DNA of 64,000 bases from NCBI GenBank assembly GCA_019239825.1, contig JAFAZK010000280.1, forward strand, positions 1-64,000, in the 5' to 3' direction. The position numbers and the translations under genes were made by a program. Shown here one piece after another: positions 44,221-52,672 of the stretch (the first letter of the stretch is position 1; every line of letters begins with the position of its first letter). The DNA is from Verrucomicrobiota bacterium. Lineage in GTDB: Bacteria; Verrucomicrobiota; Verrucomicrobiia; Chthoniobacterales; JAFAMB01. The notes below the pieces were generated by a model, which made no database searches, had not been told where the DNA came from, and was given only the letters and a program-made list of their open reading frames with translations.

Positions 44221-45495
44221 TCAGGCGCTCCGTCCCATTGCTGCCAACGCCGACCTCAACATCGGAGCAAGGTCTCCGTTCTTGCTAATAACGATTTTCT
44301 CCAGGCCCAGCCAATCCGCCATCGATCGTAGCTCGGCGGCTACTGCGTGAACGAAGGTTTTCGGTTCCGTCTGGGGCTCGGCAAATGCGCCCACGACTCG
44401 CAGGGCTCGGTTGGCGCGATCGGCTTTCAAGTCGAGCCGGGCCACGAAGTTTTGCCCAAACAGAAACGGTAGAATGTAATAGCCGTGTTGGCGTTGCGCT
44501 GCAGGCGTGTAGATCTCAATCCGATAATGAAATCCGAAGAGCCGCTCTGTTCGTTGCCTCTCCCAAACTAAGGGATCGAACGGCGACAAGAAAGCCGCCG
44601 CTTCGAGCGAACGAGGGATGCGAATCGCAGAGCTAAGATATGCCGGCTGGCGCCAACCTTCGACTTTCACCTCGAGCAGTTCGCCTGCTTCGACAAGTTC
44701 GCGGATTCGAGGACGGGTCTCGTTAAGCTTTAGTCGGAAGTAGTCGCCAAGGTCATTTTCAGTCGCGACGCCAAGCGCTCGAGAGGCTGTTGCCACCAAG
44801 TCTCGCTGACCAATTTCCCGTTCGGGTAGATGGCTGTTGTATAGATCGGGAAAGACCCGCTCTGTGAGATCGTAAATGCGCTCAAAATTGCGCCGGGTTG
44901 AAGTCGTGACCTGCCCTGACCAGAATAGCCATTCCAACGCGATCTTCGAATCGCTCCATTCCCACCAGCCGGCTTTCTTGGCCAATTGCTCTTGTCTAAT
45001 CATTTTTTCGACATCGCCGGCTCCGGATGGGCCGTGCTCTCGGATGACCTCCAAAACGTCCTGAATCAAGCCGGCCTTTTCGCTGGCAAAAGTGACCAAC
45101 CCTTTGTAAACCCCGCCCCCCTGTTTAGCCCGTTCCATCCGCCAACGGAGGCTCGGAAACAGGTTAATCGGGATAAGGGAGGCAGCATGGCCCCAATACT
45201 CGAACAGACGGCGTTTCCGGTAGGCAAGATCGTCCAGCCACTCTGTTGGGTAGGGACCGAGGCGTGAGAAGAGTGGGAAGTAATGAGCTCTAACCAAGAC
45301 ATTTACCGAGTCGATCTGCAACAATCCCAGACGCTGAACTGTGGATAGAAGATGTCGTTTAGTGACTGCGGCCGGTTTAGTAGATCCCAAGCCTTGGGCC
45401 GCTAAGGCAGCCCGCCGCGCTTCGCCAAGTGAGAGCGTCAAACGCGTACGCGTCCTGGGAGATCTAGCGGGGCTCACCAAGAGAGCTGGTTCCAA
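44221..45495 (-). CDS. YcaQ/AlkZ-family DNA glycosylase
   Basis: Winged-helix protein of the HTH_42 family whose characterised members (AlkZ, YcaQ) excise bulky or crosslinked alkylated bases. 424 residues. RRAALAAQGL, then LLQIDSVNVLVRAHYFPLFSRLGPY containing the Gln-x-Asp motif used in catalysis, RLFEYWGHAASLIPI, and a C-terminal part with LSPFDPLVWERQRTERLFGFHYRIEIYTP and GYYILPFLFGQNFVARLDLKADR. Its start lies 22 bases inside the upstream DAC-domain gene, so the two are translationally linked. Confidence 0.86.
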   Translation of the reverse strand: MEPALLVSPARSPRTRTRLTLSLGEARRAALAAQGLGSTKPAAVTKRHLLSTVQRLGLLQIDSVNVLVRAHYFPLFSRLGPYPTEWLDDLAYRKRRLFEYWGHAASLIPINLFPSLRWRMERAKQGGGVYKGLVTFASEKAGLIQDVLEVIREHGPSGAGDVEKMIRQEQLAKKAGWWEWSDSKIALEWLFWSGQVTTSTRRNFERIYDLTERVFPDLYNSHLPEREIGQRDLVATASRALGVATENDLGDYFRLKLNETRPRIRELVEAGELLEVKVEGWRQPAYLSSAIRIPRSLEAAAFLSPFDPLVWERQRTERLFGFHYRIEIYTPAAQRQHGYYILPFLFGQNFVARLDLKADRANRALRVVGAFAEPQTEPKTFVHAVAAELRSMADWLGLEKIVISKNGDLAPMLRSALAAMGRSA

Positions 45496-46766
45496 TAAGT
45501 GACCGTACCGTTATGGTTCTTAACGAATCTAACCGAACCATCTTGCGAAATCACGATGGCGAGACACTTCGGATGTTGATCACAAAGCCGATAGACGGCC
45601 CGATGGCGAGTGCCAACGTCGTCTAAAGATTCATTGGCCCAAATCGTGGCTTCAAGATCCATCGCCCGCCGCACACTCGATAGGCACGGTGCTTCCGAAA
45701 GTAATTCTGCGCCGAAGCCGATGATTTCATATTGCTTGCTCAATATTAAGGCTCCGTCGACCGCCATCAGGTCGCCTAAAAAGTGGGCGAACTCGAAAAA
45801 AGCCTCGTCTAGTTCACCCAGGTGTCGGTCAGCAAAGCTTTGGTACTCATTCCAACCGATGTTCTGAACGTGGTTGGCGACGGCTAACTGGCTAAGGCGC
45901 AAGACGGCGGATCTGAGCAGGTTCCGGTACCGAGTCCGCAGCGGGCTTTTGGCCAGCAAATACTTGAAACGCATTGGACCACCTGGCGCAGCAAATTCGG
46001 CTTCGTCCTCCGGCTCGATAAAGACCAGCGTGCCACCATGTTTGGCGTTTCTTACCACGCTGAGCGTTCGGCGACTGATATTCTGAGAAACCGCTCTAAT
46101 GAAGTCGATATCGACCCTTACAGATGGGTGATTGTCTTCGTGGTTGGCCAGCCAGTGCTGCATTTGCTTGCGTACACCAGCGAACGATTCCCGTAGCCAG
46201 TTAGACTGGAAAAGGTCAAACGCGTAAGCCTCCAGCTGCCCGCCGCTCAGCGCGGCTATCCGGCGATGACCCACAAAGACGGTAATGCGACCTGGACCAA
46301 GGGCATGAATCACCACTCGCGTTGGTAACGGGTAACCGGTGAAACGGCCGCCGTCGACACTATTAACCCATCTAGTGCCGGACAAAAGAATCCCCCAAAT
46401 CTTGAGCTTTTCGTCTCCGTAAGGCGCTACGGCGACCAAGGACCGAAAGAAGTCCGCCGCCATGGAGATCCGCCTAACTTCCTGCTCGTTAAACGGTCGC
46501 GGCCGGTCGAACGAGATTCCGCTTAAAGCCGTCGGTGCCTGATCGGCTTTTATGACGTCATCGGGATGACCCAGTAATATACGGAAAGTAACCGGCCGCT
46601 GTTCTTCTCTCAGCAGACTCGCGTGGTAGGCGACATCCAGCAGCAATCGGAGCTGCCAATCATTTGGTAGATACGTCAACAGATCCGCGGGCCAAGCTCG
46701 TTTGACCAGATCGGTCAATTGGCCCGGATAAGAGTAGCCTAAGTAACTATGCAGCCGATGGGTCAT
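45474..46766 (-). CDS. Second diadenylate-cyclase-domain protein (DACNV-like)
   Basis: 430 residues. The C-terminal third (about 240-425) is a DAC domain: HGGTLVFIEP, AVDGALILSKQYEIIGFGAELL with the DGA motif at 337-339, DVGTRHRAVYRLCDQHP with the RHR motif at 387-389, then LAIVISQDGSVRFV. Both catalytic motifs match DisA (DGA, GTRHR) better than CdaA. Residues 1-235 have no membrane segment and no domain I recognise; I believe proteins of this plan have been called DACNV sensor-type proteins. It overlaps the YcaQ-type glycosylase gene downstream. Activity not proven. Confidence 0.78.
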   Translation of the reverse strand: MTHRLHSYLGYSYPGQLTDLVKRAWPADLLTYLPNDWQLRLLLDVAYHASLLREEQRPVTFRILLGHPDDVIKADQAPTALSGISFDRPRPFNEQEVRRISMAADFFRSLVAVAPYGDEKLKIWGILLSGTRWVNSVDGGRFTGYPLPTRVVIHALGPGRITVFVGHRRIAALSGGQLEAYAFDLFQSNWLRESFAGVRKQMQHWLANHEDNHPSVRVDIDFIRAVSQNISRRTLSVVRNAKHGGTLVFIEPEDEAEFAAPGGPMRFKYLLAKSPLRTRYRNLLRSAVLRLSQLAVANHVQNIGWNEYQSFADRHLGELDEAFFEFAHFLGDLMAVDGALILSKQYEIIGFGAELLSEAPCLSSVRRAMDLEATIWANESLDDVGTRHRAVYRLCDQHPKCLAIVISQDGSVRFVKNHNGTVTYWNQLSW

Positions 46767-46888
46767 TCTCAGTCATCGCAATCAAACCGACAATAAATCG
46801 CTACCGGAGTCAGTTTGCAATTTCCGAGGCGGAAGATTTTGCAGGGCTCAGCGATGACATCGCAGCCTAGTGCCTGGGACAAAATTCG

Positions 46889-46913
46889 AGGCGGCCCTGA
46901 AAAGAGGCCGCCT
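46889..46913 (-). terminator. Probable terminator after transaldolase
   Basis: AGGCGGCC and GGCCGCCT pair around a 9-base loop, 46 bases beyond the tal stop, and are followed on the minus strand by CGAATTTTGT, a short T-run. Confidence 0.55.
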
Positions 46914-46959
46914 GGAGACACGAGCTCCTAAGATGGGGACCTTTTTGGTCGCCGCGCTT

Positions 46960-47937
46960 TTAAAGCTTGGCCGCGATCATCTGCTCGAGCTTCACGATAT
47001 CGGCTGAGAATTTACGGATGCCTTCCGCTAGTTTTTCAGTCGCCATCGCGTCCTCGTTCAGTGCAAACCGGAATCCTTTTTCATCAAAACTGACCTTATC
47101 AAGGTCGCTCTTCTTTGCGGTTTCCGGCGATAATTTTCGGGTGATTGGTGCGTTCGAGGCGCTCAACTCAGCCAGAAGCTTCGGACTGATAGTGAGTAGA
47201 TCGCTCCCCGCCAGCTCAATAATTTCTCCTGTGTTTCTGAAGCTTGCCCCCATCACCTGGGTCTCATAGCCGTACTTCTTGTAGTAATTGTAGATCTTGG
47301 TTACCGAGATAACTCCCGGATCCTCGGCGCCGTGATATTCTTTTCCAGTCGACGCTTTGTACCAGTCATAAATCCGGCCCACAAATGGCGAGATCAACCG
47401 TACCTCGGCTTCGGCGCATGCTACCGCCTGAGCGAATGAGAAGAGCAACGTAAGGTTGCAATTGATCCCTTCCTTCTGGAGCTGTTCCGCTGCCTTAATC
47501 CCTTCCCACGTCGAGGCGATCTTGATCAACACACGTTCGCGGGAGATGCCGTTCTTTTCGTAAAGGCCGATCAGTTGCCGAGCTTTCTTGATCGAGCCTT
47601 CCCGATCAAAAGAAAGTCGCGCGTCCGTTTCGGTCGAGACCCGGCCCGGAACGATCTTCAAAATTTCTAACCCGAACGCGATCAGCAAATGGTCGATTAT
47701 ATCTTCGATCTTCGCTGCACCGGATAACGGGGAAGACTTCAAATTGGCGATGACTTCGTCCAGCAGATGGGAGTATTCAGACTGCGAAACCGCCGCGAAA
47801 ATGAGACTTGGATTAGTCGTCGAGTCCTGGGGCTTGAATTGTTGAATGCTCTCGAAGTCGCCGGTGTCAGCTACGACTTTCGTGAACTGTTTGAGCTGAT
47901 CCAGCTGTGAAAGCTTTTCAAGAGTTTCGGTGCTCAT
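46960..47937 (-). CDS. tal: Transaldolase
   Basis: Pentose-phosphate enzyme moving a dihydroxyacetone unit from sedoheptulose-7-phosphate to glyceraldehyde-3-phosphate. [22 protein letters not shown] near the start, [14 protein letters not shown], Schiff-base Lys in [37 protein letters not shown] and [12 protein letters not shown] mark a class I transaldolase. Start at ATG 47937 (325 residues), preceding codons are weak. Confidence 0.95.
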   Translation of the reverse strand: MSTETLEKLSQLDQLKQFTKVVADTGDFESIQQFKPQDSTTNPSLIFAAVSQSEYSHLLDEVIANLKSSPLSGAAKIEDIIDHLLIAFGLEILKIVPGRVSTETDARLSFDREGSIKKARQLIGLYEKNGISRERVLIKIASTWEGIKAAEQLQKEGINCNLTLLFSFAQAVACAEAEVRLISPFVGRIYDWYKASTGKEYHGAEDPGVISVTKIYNYYKKYGYETQVMGASFRNTGEIIELAGSDLLTISPKLLAELSASNAPITRKLSPETAKKSDLDKVSFDEKGFRFALNEDAMATEKLAEGIRKFSADIVKLEQMIAAKL

Positions 47938-48009
47938 ACCAACCACCACCCAACGCCCTTTGAGGTGCAACTTCAACAACTTTTTGCGCGGCAATTGGGC
48001 GATTCGATC

Positions 48010-48390
48010 AGCCCTGTGGAGCGTTGCCTCGCAAGCGAGCCCGAGGCGTCGTCACCATGGAGGGGAGCCGCTATTACCCGGACACCGTTTGCACGTACAG
48101 TCTTGAAACCCCGCGTTGATCAGGTGGGCGTGTGCGAGCGGGCGGCTCCCGCGAACGTCTCCTGACGTCCCTACCATCCAGGGCGATTCTCTTCGTTCTC
48201 TATTAAATGCAACGCGATAAGGCCGAATCGCATTCGTGGAGACGTTTCCGGGAGCCGCCTGCTACACTACCTTGGACAGTTTGCCCGATTTTTGGCGCGA
48301 TCATGCCAGGTGTCTCTTAACAGTCAAAAGCGGTTCCCCTCCACGGGTGGCAACCCCTCGGTCTCGCAAGCGAGGCAGCGCTCCACGGCT
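48010..48390. repeat. Family A structured palindrome, copy 5, with extra outer arms
   Basis: Core 48057-48343: TGGAGGGGAGCCGCTATTA, GGCGGCTCCCGCGAACG, TTTCCGGGAGCCGCCTGCTAC, AAAAGCGGTTCCCCTCCA. Around it a further pair, GTGGAGCGTTGCCTCGCAAG (48016 on) and CTCGCAAGCGAGGCAGCGCTCCAC (48363 on), forms an outer palindrome. A relative of the outer arm stands alone as a hairpin at 51922-51962. Fills the tal-larC gap; no gene. Confidence 0.8.
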
Positions 48391-48398
48391 TTGCCGCC

Positions 48399-49775
48399 CT
48401 AGGCGCCTTTTGCAGCGTGAACAGCGACCGGGGAACCGTGGACCGTTTGGTAATACCCCTGCAGCGCCGCGTCATAAACGGTTTTGATCGGCACGCCTGC
48501 TTTCTCCGCGGCTTTGCGGCAATCCTCAAACTCGGGTGCCACCTGAATCACTTCTCCTCCCAGCATGCCCAGCTTGATCGCCAGAGACCCGTACGGAGTA
48601 GTCACCGAGACGAAGGTTCGCTCGAGAGCCAAACGATCAACTTCCCGGTAACGCACCCCGAAGGTCGACGTGTGCCGAAGGATCATTTCTTGGACTTCTC
48701 CCAGCTGGTCGGGACGGCAAAGAGTGGTAAGTAAGATCCCTGGCCGGCTCTTTTTCATTTGGACCGGAGAGAAAAAGGCTTCCGCGGCGCCAGCCTCCCT
48801 TATCTTATCGATCGCTGCCCCAAGAAGTTCCGGGGTCATATCATCAATGGTTGCCTGTACTTCGACCAGGCGCTCAGGACCAGAAGAGAAGATTTTGTCG
48901 GCGAGGATTGCGCGAAGCACGTTTGCCCGTTCGGGGAGATCTCGGCTACCGAGGCCGTAGCCGGTTTTGGTAGGCCGGATCGCCGGGAACGTGCCGACTG
49001 AACTCTGAAATTCAGCTACCAGGGCGGCGCCAGTGGGCGTGATCAACTCAAAGGGCACCGCAATTTGAGTAATAGGCAATCCAGCCAGGATTTCGATCGT
49101 TGCCGGGCTGGGAATCGGATATTCGCCGTGAGCGCAATGGATTGAACCCTGGCCGTCGACCATTTGAGAAAAATGGATCTCGGCCACATCTAAACTTTCG
49201 ATCCCGACGCAGGCGAGCACGATATCGACGATCGAATCGAGTGCGCCAACCTCATGGAAGCGGACGTCGTCGATCGAACACCCATGGATCTTCGCTTCGG
49301 CAACCGCCAGGCGGCGAAACACGCCCAGACTATGCTTTTTGGTAAAATCGGAAAGATCGCTCTCTTCGATCAACTGGACGATGTCCCGGTACGTCCGATG
49401 AGCGTCAGGGACGAGCTCCAGCTCGTCCACCGTGTGTTTAGAAGAGGGCTTGTCTGGGCTATCCGCATGTTCGTAGTGCCCATGATCGTGATCCCCATGA
49501 TGGTGGTGACCCCCATGATCGTGTTCGTGCTGATGATCATGATCCTCGTGATGCTCGTGTTGCGAGTGGACGTGGACTGCGCCGGCGTGCACCCCGAATT
49601 TGACCCCAGCGATCCCTTTGCGCTGTTGGCGCTCGAAATGCAGGTGATGATCTTCGAGTGCGATTTTGGTCAATTCCCATTCGAATACCGATGGCGCGAC
49701 TCCGAGATCGGTCAGTGCTCCGACAAACATGTCGCCACTGATCCCAGAGAAGCAGTCCACGCAGAGAATCCTCAT
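48399..49775 (-). CDS. larC: Nickel-pincer cofactor cyclometallase LarC
   Basis: Inserts nickel into the pincer nucleotide made by LarB and LarE. 458 residues from ATG 49775: MRILCVDCFSGISGDMFVGALTDLG, then LEDHHLHFE, a His-rich loop (about residues 72-110, more than 20 His) likely to hold nickel, FHEVGALDSIVDIVLACVGIESL, HGEYPIPSPATIEILAG, ELITPTGAALVAEF and a C-terminal part with VEVQATIDDMTPELLGAAIDKIREAGA. In L. plantarum LarC is made by ribosomal frameshifting between two ORFs; here it is one frame. Confidence 0.93.
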   Translation of the reverse strand: MRILCVDCFSGISGDMFVGALTDLGVAPSVFEWELTKIALEDHHLHFERQQRKGIAGVKFGVHAGAVHVHSQHEHHEDHDHQHEHDHGGHHHHGDHDHGHYEHADSPDKPSSKHTVDELELVPDAHRTYRDIVQLIEESDLSDFTKKHSLGVFRRLAVAEAKIHGCSIDDVRFHEVGALDSIVDIVLACVGIESLDVAEIHFSQMVDGQGSIHCAHGEYPIPSPATIEILAGLPITQIAVPFELITPTGAALVAEFQSSVGTFPAIRPTKTGYGLGSRDLPERANVLRAILADKIFSSGPERLVEVQATIDDMTPELLGAAIDKIREAGAAEAFFSPVQMKKSRPGILLTTLCRPDQLGEVQEMILRHTSTFGVRYREVDRLALERTFVSVTTPYGSLAIKLGMLGGEVIQVAPEFEDCRKAAEKAGVPIKTVYDAALQGYYQTVHGSPVAVHAAKGA

Positions 49776-49796
49776 TGCAGCCAATAGAATGACAAA

Positions 49797-50040
49797 TCAG
49801 GAGCCGCAACCAAAACCACGAATGGACGCGAATAGGAAACGCGAATGAACGCGAAGACTTAAGGGCAACCGCAGATTCACGCAGATGTATGCAAATAATT
49901 TCTCCGAGGTACCTCCTGGCCATTTATGCCCTGTTTCTCCGTGGGAGCGGGCTAGGTTGCTGCAGCTTAGTTTCCTGTTCGCGTGCATTCGTGTCCATTC
50001 GCGGTCCTTTTCGTGTCCATTCGCGGTTATTTTTCGCAAC
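49797..50040. repeat. Family D palindrome, ACGAATGGACGCGAAT type
   Basis: CCACGAATGGACGCGAATAGG and ACGCGAATGAACGCGAAG on the left are mirrored by GTTCGCGTGCATTCGTGTCC, ATTCGCGGTCC and GTGTCCATTCGCGGTT on the right. AACCGCAGATTCACGCAGATG lies between. Between larC and the first DUF3060 gene (divergent). Confidence 0.75.
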
Positions 50041-50121
50041 TTTTTGCTGGTTAGAGGGGTAGGAGAAATGAGGCGTTAAGCCTAGGATGGAAAACAATAA
50101 ACCGCTCAACTTTGCAGACCT

Positions 50122-50826
50122 ATGAGGACAGCTGTATTAGCCGCGCTCTCGATTGCAGTCTTAATGGCGACGGGGAAGATGGCCCCGGCGCAGCAGCCCG
50201 TTACTGTTGATATTCCGATTCTGAATCAAACCCTGATCGCATCTAGTAATCAGACGCTTTCTATCAACGGGGATGGTAAACCCAGGGTGATTACCGGTGA
50301 TAATAACAAGATCCAGATTCACGGCGATTGTTCGAGTCTGAAGGTCATAGGTAAAAGCAACACGGTTGAAGTGGAACGGGTGGGAGACATCCAGATGATT
50401 GGCGCCTCGAACCGGGTATCTTATGTGCGCACGCTTAACGGTGATACCCCGACTATCGCGAATATCGGGCAGGATAATGAGGCTAAGCAAGTGGCTGGCC
50501 TGGATTCCGCCAATGTGGCGACGCCGGGTCCGTCTGCGGAAGATAGCGGCGATGTGCAGTTGGTCATCCTGACCAATGATAACCAGACGCGACCGATCAA
50601 TAAGCCGCACGTCAGATTGGTTGGCAGCAATAACTCTCTCGTGTTTACCGGCGTTGCCCAGGAACTCGAAATCGACGGATCAAACAACGACGTCGAGATC
50701 GATCAGGTCACCAAAGTTATATTCCACGGCTCGAATAATGATGTGACCTACAAGCAATCTCTAAGCTCGGGAGACGTTGTTTCGGAAGCGCACGGCTCGA
50801 ATAATGAGGTCGAGAAAGCGGACTAA
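50122..50826 (+). CDS. DUF3060 secreted repeat protein, probably frameshifted at the end
   Basis: 234 residues: signal peptide (TAVLAALSIAVLMATGKMAPAQQ) and repeated short beta strands of the DUF3060 type, with turns such as GDNNKIQIHGDCSSLKVIGKSNTVEVERVGDIQMIGASNRVSYV, then SNNSLVF, SNNDVEID, SNNDVTY, SNNEVEK. A beta-helix-like stack is likely; function unknown. After the TAA the +1 frame continues with TAMGENNQVITAEP to a stop at 50868, matching the GENNKVVATGQ ending of the paralogue at 51.5 kb, so the original end was probably lost by a frameshift. Confidence 0.82.
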   Translation: MRTAVLAALSIAVLMATGKMAPAQQPVTVDIPILNQTLIASSNQTLSINGDGKPRVITGDNNKIQIHGDCSSLKVIGKSNTVEVERVGDIQMIGASNRVSYVRTLNGDTPTIANIGQDNEAKQVAGLDSANVATPGPSAEDSGDVQLVILTNDNQTRPINKPHVRLVGSNNSLVFTGVAQELEIDGSNNDVEIDQVTKVIFHGSNNDVTYKQSLSSGDVVSEAHGSNNEVEKAD

Positions 50827-51007
50827 AACCGCGATGGGCGAGAACAATCAGGTGATCACAGCCGAGCCATAACGGAGCGCGGCCGTGAACGGCGACTAAT
50901 ACTAGACCGGCACGCGGCAGTGGAACAGTTAGGCCCTGGCTGCAATGGCCGAGGTCGCACTACTTTCTTCTTTTCTGGCAGCCGAGCTTCGTTGTATACG
51001 GTCACAC

Positions 51008-51439
51008 ATGAAGTGTGGCATTTGGCTTGGCATCATAGTAGGCTGCTTCGGGCTGGTTGCCGTGCCCGCAAAGGCGATCTCTCCGGATCTCTGGCAAAAT
51101 GACTTGGCCAGAGCGCAAACTTTTTACGTCGGTCCATGGGAAGTCGACCTCCCTCCTTTCTATTTCGGTCCGAATGCGAATCAGCGAGAACTCCGGCTGT
51201 TGCTTAAACAACCAGACGCGACGGCTCGGATGCGTTGGTTGCTTTCTCACGGAACTCCTGAGGGCCAGATGTGGGGTTTATACGGATTGCGTCTGCTGCA
51301 CGACCCGGAATTTGAAGCCTATGCCAGCCGCCTCGAAGAGCAGCCCGGAGAAATCTTAACCACTACCGTCGTCCCAGGCTTCCATAAGACGAAAAGTGAA
51401 GTCATCGAACGGATTCGTCATAACGATTTTCATTTTTAA
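51008..51439 (+). CDS. Secreted protein of unknown function
   Basis: 143 residues from ATG 51008 (MKCGIWLGIIVGCFGLVAVPAKA, a clear signal peptide). The mature part has FYVGPWEVDLPPFYFGPNANQRELRLLLKQPDATARMRWLLSHGTPEGQMWGLYGLRLLHD, an ordered helical region possibly HEAT-like. No family recognised. Lies between the two DUF3060 genes. Confidence 0.7.
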   Translation: MKCGIWLGIIVGCFGLVAVPAKAISPDLWQNDLARAQTFYVGPWEVDLPPFYFGPNANQRELRLLLKQPDATARMRWLLSHGTPEGQMWGLYGLRLLHDPEFEAYASRLEEQPGEILTTTVVPGFHKTKSEVIERIRHNDFHF

Positions 51440-51505
51440 TTGGTTGCAACTTACACCGGCTCAGGTGTGTAGTTACTGAGAGTTGAACCCCGCTTCTAAC
51501 TACCT

Positions 51506-51883
51506 ATGAAAAACCTATCAGGAAGATTCCGCTTGTTTATAGCAATGCTCGGCTGTTCAGCATCCCTGGCTATTGGACAAAGCGTTGTTCGCGGTACGGA
51601 CACCGCTCAACAGATCATGGCGTCAAATCAGAAGTTGTCGTTTGACGGCGCTAACAAGACTTTTCAAATCCTCGGTCATGATGACGAGGTTACGGTCACG
51701 GGCGATTGCTTCGCGGTTTCTGTGCTAGGCACCAACAACAAGGTGATCCTCGATGGGGTTGGCGTCATCCAAGCCGGCGGCAGCGGCAATTTGATTACCT
51801 ATCGTCGGGGACTGAATGGGGACGCGACCCCTAAAATCGCGACGACTGGCGAGAACAATAAGGTGGTCGCTACCGGTCAGTAG
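51506..51883 (+). CDS. DUF3060 secreted repeat protein, short paralogue
   Basis: 125 residues: signal peptide (FRLFIAMLGCSASLAIGQS) and one DUF3060 unit (QKLSFDGANKTFQILGHDDEVTVTGDCFAVSVLGTNNKVILDGVGVIQAGGSGNLITYRRGLNGD) ending GENNKVVATGQ. It is shorter than the paralogue at 50.1 kb and shares the GDC, G.NN.V and VSY/ITYRR patterns. Confidence 0.85.
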   Translation: MKNLSGRFRLFIAMLGCSASLAIGQSVVRGTDTAQQIMASNQKLSFDGANKTFQILGHDDEVTVTGDCFAVSVLGTNNKVILDGVGVIQAGGSGNLITYRRGLNGDATPKIATTGENNKVVATGQ

Positions 51884-51985
51884 TGAGAAGTGATTGGTGA
51901 GAGGCGACCGGTGCCGCTGAGCTGTGGAGCGCTGCCTCGATTGCGAGGTAACGCTCCACGGAGCCGGTTCGATTGCCAATCATAT

Positions 51986-52420
51986 TTATCTTGCCGAACC
52001 CCGAAGCCGTTTCGCCAGATAGGATCGTTGATGGCCGCGGGGATAGTCTTCCAATGTGCCGAAGACCTTAAACCCGAGTTTTTCGTAGAATCCGGGTGCC
52101 TGATAGTCAAAGGTGTCCAGATAGATCGCATCGCACTCTTGCTCAACGGCCAAGGCTTCTGCGCGCGCCATTAATTCACGGCCGATCCCTTCTTTTCGGA
52201 ACTGTCGGTCGACGTAAAGGCTTGAGACAAAGAAATGATTCCAGTGAGTAAAGCCTAACAGTCCCGCGATGAACTCGCCAGAGTCAGAACGCACGACAAT
52301 AGCGAATTCCTTCTTGTTTCGCGGCCCTACCTGCGCCTCGTTGTAGGCGATCAAGGGGTCGATGATGCTGTAACATTCTTCAGGCGTTGGCTCGGACCGC
52401 AAGGTATAGGTAAGTTCCAT
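51986..52420 (-). CDS. GNAT-family N-acetyltransferase
   Basis: 144 residues from ATG 52420. Acetyl-CoA site FRKEGIGRELMARAEALAVE, preceded by FFVSSLYVDRQ and followed by YLDTFDYQAPGFYEKLGFKVFG and YLAKRL. Substrate unknown. Lies just downstream of the lanthipeptide cluster but on its own; a link is not evident. Confidence 0.88.
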   Translation of the reverse strand: MELTYTLRSEPTPEECYSIIDPLIAYNEAQVGPRNKKEFAIVVRSDSGEFIAGLLGFTHWNHFFVSSLYVDRQFRKEGIGRELMARAEALAVEQECDAIYLDTFDYQAPGFYEKLGFKVFGTLEDYPRGHQRSYLAKRLRGSAR

Positions 52421-52519
52421 TGTTGGTCGCTGGGTCCACAACCCTAGAGAAGACCGCTTTTCAGATTGGCAGCTTTATCGTCCGGCATCAAGCGCCGGAA
52501 TTGCCCAGCGGCGATTTAC

Positions 52520-52665
52520 GATCGTCCTCGTATTCGTCGTCGTCCTCGTCCTCGATTTGTTTTTGGGCGTGTTCACCGGATAGGATTGCTCTCGGAAATA
52601 TGCACTGGGTAGTTCAGCCTCTCTCCGGTTAGTCGCACCTTTTCGAGGACGAGGACGACGACGAT
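52520..52665. repeat. Family D palindrome, GTCCTCG words
   Basis: CGATCGTCCTCGTATTCGTCGTCGTCCTCGTCCTCG (52522-52557) is mirrored by TTTTCGAGGACGAGGACGACGACGATCGG (52636-52664). It lies directly below the lanM stop and may serve as an mRNA end. Confidence 0.75.
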
Positions 52666-52672
52666 CGGTCCC

